NCBI GenBank assembly: GCA_943789485.1 | Contig: CALSUH010000013.1 | Span: 124,824 to 188,823 of the forward strand | Direction of reading: 5' to 3' | Origin: an uncultured Pseudomonadales bacterium | GTDB lineage: Bacteria > Pseudomonadota > Gammaproteobacteria > Pseudomonadales > Pseudohongiellaceae | Length of the DNA stretch: 64,000 nt | Shown here: in pieces, positions 61,754 to 64,000 of the stretch | Numbering within the stretch: position 1 is the first letter of the stretch | How the letters are laid out: each line of letters starts with the position of its first letter | The notes under the pieces: model-generated | Databases searched by the model: none | Seen by the model: the letters and a program-made list of their open reading frames with translations, nothing else | What the model was told of the DNA's origin: nothing | Position numbers and translations under genes: made by a program

Positions 61754-63109
61754 TTAACGACCTGCATCATGAGTTTCTAGCGGGCTATTTATGCTAGCTT
61801 GTTTGCGGAAAAGAATCTGTCCGACACTGATCGCGCGCTCATCAAAAGCCCCCTCACAATAACAAAAATAGAATTCCCACATCCGCTGAAAGCTGGAGTT
61901 GTAGCCTTGCTCTTTGACTTGCTCAATATTTTCGTAGAAGCGTTTTCGCCAATCGCGCAAGGTTTGGGCATAGCTAAGCCCCATGTCGTGTACATCTTCC
62001 AGCATTAAGCGATTTCTGCTGGCGTAGTCTATGATTACGCTATAGCACGGCATAAAACCACCCGGAAAGATGTACTTTTTAATATAATCAACTTGTTTCA
62101 ATGCTCTATGATACTGATCATCGTCTATAACAATTGCTTGAACTAGTGCTTTGCCTTCAGGCTTCAACAGGGAGTTTAGCTTTCTAAAATAGGTGTCGAG
62201 GTATTGATGACCCACCGCTTCGATCATTTCGATTGAAACTAATTTATCGTAGAGCCCTCCAACATCGCGATAATCTTGGAGTTTAACCGTAACTAAATCG
62301 CTTAAACCTTCTCGCACAATGCGCTCTTGGGTTTCATTAAACTGTTCTTGAGAAATGGTTACGGTGGTAACTTTGCACCCAACGACACTGGCTGCGAAAC
62401 AAGCGAACCCACCCCATCCTGAGCCAATTTCGATAAGATGATCTTGCTTTTTCAATTCTAATGCAGCGCAAATTCTATGAAGCTTCCGGCATGATGCCTG
62501 ATCGAGGTCATCACCTGCCTCATATAACGCGGACGAATACATCATTCGCTGATCTAGAAATAGACGAAAAAATGGATTGCCTAAATCATAATGAGTAGCT
62601 ATGTTCTTCTTAGATCCACGCCTAGTATTGCGTCTAAATTTATTCCATAGGCGAAATGATGATTGAGCAAACCGCGCTAAACCGGATTCCATCTGGTTTA
62701 GCACCAATCTGTTCTTAACAAATATTCTAATTAATTTGCTCAGATCGTCAGCACTCCACAAGCCATTGAGATAAGCCTCAGCTGCCCCGTTACTGCCACT
62801 TAATGCAACCTGCGTATAGCTACTAAGGTCGTGTATTACCAAGGTGCATTGCAACGTCGCATCGCTGTTGCCTACACTAGTAGTTCCGACTGGATCTACA
62901 AGATGAATATAGCCACCTTCAAGCTTCTGAAACAATGCAATAAACTTATTACGAAAGAAACGATCAACTACGGAATTTTTTCTTGCAGCCTCTAATTGAT
63001 GTCCAACAGGTGCGAAAATGGACGGTATGCTTTCGCCTTGAGGAAATTGGCTAGAGTTTACGGTGATCTGATATTTTGCAGCTGAATTAGTCATATAGTT
63101 GATATTCAC
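61754..63109 (-). CDS. cfa: Cyclopropane-fatty-acyl-phospholipid synthase
   Basis: A 451-residue protein. The N-terminal domain (about 20-165) precedes the methyltransferase domain with NIATHYDLGNPFFRLFLDQR, MMYSSALYEAGDDLDQASCR, HLIEIGSGWGGFACFAASV and KLVSIEMIEAVGHQYLDTYF. These are the conserved segments of CFA synthases, which add a methylene from SAM to double bonds of membrane phospholipid acyl chains. The frame opens with GTG at 63109; ATG at 63094 is an alternative. It lies 3 bp after the DUF1365 gene and 12 bp before a second family member. Confidence 0.88.
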   Translation of the reverse strand: MNINYMTNSAAKYQITVNSSQFPQGESIPSIFAPVGHQLEAARKNSVVDRFFRNKFIALFQKLEGGYIHLVDPVGTTSVGNSDATLQCTLVIHDLSSYTQVALSGSNGAAEAYLNGLWSADDLSKLIRIFVKNRLVLNQMESGLARFAQSSFRLWNKFRRNTRRGSKKNIATHYDLGNPFFRLFLDQRMMYSSALYEAGDDLDQASCRKLHRICAALELKKQDHLIEIGSGWGGFACFAASVVGCKVTTVTISQEQFNETQERIVREGLSDLVTVKLQDYRDVGGLYDKLVSIEMIEAVGHQYLDTYFRKLNSLLKPEGKALVQAIVIDDDQYHRALKQVDYIKKYIFPGGFMPCYSVIIDYASRNRLMLEDVHDMGLSYAQTLRDWRKRFYENIEQVKEQGYNSSFQRMWEFYFCYCEGAFDERAISVGQILFRKQASINSPLETHDAGR

Positions 63110-63112
63110 ATA

Positions 63113-63862
63113 TTATTTTGGATGCGAAAAGAAAGGAACTCGCTTGAACCACAAGCACATCGCTTGATAGTAAATCGCTAAAACGGTTTTAATACATACC
63201 AATGGATAGCGAAAGGGCAGAAGGTTTGCTTGAGCGCGAGTCAAAGGCTTGCCGTTAAGCGTCATTGACGCATAAAAAATGGGTTCGTCGTTCTTAGACA
63301 AACCCATTTTAATATAAAATTCGGTATCGCTTATTCGATACTTCCATCGGTACTGGAGATCCATTGGCATAAAGGGCGAAACATGAAACTGTTTATCAAA
63401 TTTAGCGACATGAAAGCCTTGACCATCTATTTCCCCATCAATAGAACCAATGTCATGCACATACGTAAAACGCTCATTCCATGGTGTGTTGTGTACTTCA
63501 GCCACGAGATAACGCAACTGACTATCTTGATAACATGCCACAAAGACAATAGGATTAAAACAGAATCCCCAATAGCTCATATTGGCCAAAAGATAAGCCT
63601 CACCACCGAATGAGTTGCCTGTGTGCTCCTTTATTGTAAAGCATACTTCTTGGTATAAACTTTGACGACCTGGAAGATAGTTTTGCCGCTTGAATTGGAC
63701 CAGATTGAATCCGCCAGACGACCACCAACGACTAGCGCGGTCGAGAACACTTAGTTGCTTTATATCCACCCAAACTTGAAGCATACGATAGCGAAACTTG
63801 TGCTCAACCGGTTTAAATCGGCTATGAGTTACCCAGCCCTCGAATAATTTCAGGCTGTTCAT
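63113..63862 (-). CDS. DUF1365 protein
   Basis: A 249-residue protein of the DUF1365 family, recognisable from EGWVTHSRFKPVEHKFRYRM, YLLANMSYWGFCFNPIVFVA, LVAEVHNTPWNERFTYV and KQFHVSPFMPMDLQYRWKYR. The function is not known. In proteobacteria it is regularly encoded between an FAD-dependent oxidoreductase and a CFA synthase, as here, in clusters linked to membrane lipid modification and light or oxidative stress. Its ATG overlaps the stop of the upstream gene. Confidence 0.88.
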   Translation of the reverse strand: MNSLKLFEGWVTHSRFKPVEHKFRYRMLQVWVDIKQLSVLDRASRWWSSGGFNLVQFKRQNYLPGRQSLYQEVCFTIKEHTGNSFGGEAYLLANMSYWGFCFNPIVFVACYQDSQLRYLVAEVHNTPWNERFTYVHDIGSIDGEIDGQGFHVAKFDKQFHVSPFMPMDLQYRWKYRISDTEFYIKMGLSKNDEPIFYASMTLNGKPLTRAQANLLPFRYPLVCIKTVLAIYYQAMCLWFKRVPFFSHPK

Positions 63863-64000
63863 TTTATTTGCGACCGAATTAGTTGGCTAATTTCTGCCGC
63901 GCTTCGTGCGCCATCTTCATGGAAGCCCCAACCCCAATAAGCACCAACAAAATAAGTGGCTTGCCGGCCGTCAATTAGTGACTTTTTCTTTTGCGCGGCA
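63859..64000 (-). CDS. FAD-dependent amine-oxidase-like oxidoreductase, C-terminal end only
   Basis: The last 47 codons (minus strand) of a gene whose start lies beyond the right edge. They read RQATYFVGAYWGWGFHEDGA followed by RSAAEISQLIRSQIK. The GAYWGWGFHEDG motif is the C-terminal FAD-contact region of the flavin amine oxidase-like proteins that precede DUF1365 in CFA clusters. The stop TGA overlaps the DUF1365 start. Confidence 0.75.
   Translation of the reverse strand, partial: AAQKKKSLIDGRQATYFVGAYWGWGFHEDGARSAAEISQLIRSQIK

Overview
The window looks like a chromosomal stretch of an aerobic, probably marine, gammaproteobacterium. This is inferred from gene content, not from a marker gene: Na+-coupled SSS and AGCS transporters, an RND efflux adaptor, two ECF sigma factors, a DUF1365/cyclopropane synthase cluster, HupE-type membrane proteins, and many exported enzymes with Sec, Tat or lipoprotein signals. 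Base composition is fairly even and no rRNA, tRNA, CRISPR array, phage gene or insertion sequence was recognised.

Left part (1-12.9 kb): the start of an RND membrane-fusion gene; a FadR-type regulator with a tandem operator at its own promoter; a membrane protein joining a class III cyclase domain to an HD-GYP domain, both with altered active-site residues; a rhodanese lipoprotein; and an exported methyltransferase. Between about 5.9 and 9.7 kb lies a catabolic operon in decay, in the order SSS symporter, Gfo/Idh oxidoreductase, aldo/keto reductase, TauD-like oxygenase. All four genes carry lesions. An intact glycine betaine/choline-type ABC importer (ATPase plus permease-binding protein fusion) follows, with small lipoprotein and membrane genes.

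Middle (12.9-34.3 kb): mostly exported enzymes. They include a cyclase-family hydrolase, an NHL beta-propeller, a TPR protein with a possible TonB-like end, a DUF4159 protein, a TauD dioxygenase, an aldehyde dehydrogenase/glutamine amidotransferase pair facing an alanine/glycine:Na+ symporter, and a secreted alpha/beta hydrolase. A cutinase/PET-hydrolase-like enzyme sits with a PaaI thioesterase. A c-type cytochrome fused to a PHM-like copper monooxygenase is coupled to an unknown exported partner. Three exported amide hydrolases (M20, amidase, D-aminoacylase) form an operon.

Right part (34.3-64 kb): an ECF sigma factor with a two-TM partner; a membrane-anchored methyltransferase; a DUF6351 lipoprotein; a YkgJ protein; a cytochrome/HupE/transmembrane-anchor operon; DUF6152 and a GKPD-type exported protein; an acyltransferase; a Tat-exported GMC dehydrogenase pair; a secreted cupin; a PhoX-like protein; a two-subunit 2-oxoacid:ferredoxin oxidoreductase; a second NHL propeller; an EF-hand/ECF/anti-sigma/CpxP-like module; an M28 lipoprotein peptidase; and an operon of FAD oxidoreductase, DUF1365 and two cyclopropane-synthase-family methyltransferases that runs off the right edge.

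Taken together the genes suggest a scavenger that cuts esters, amides and peptides outside the cytoplasm and imports small products with Na+-coupled carriers. The most notable items are the PET-hydrolase-like enzyme, the doubly degenerate cyclase/HD-GYP fusion, the PHM-like and PAL-like proteins, and the decaying operon with three in-frame amber codons in one gene.
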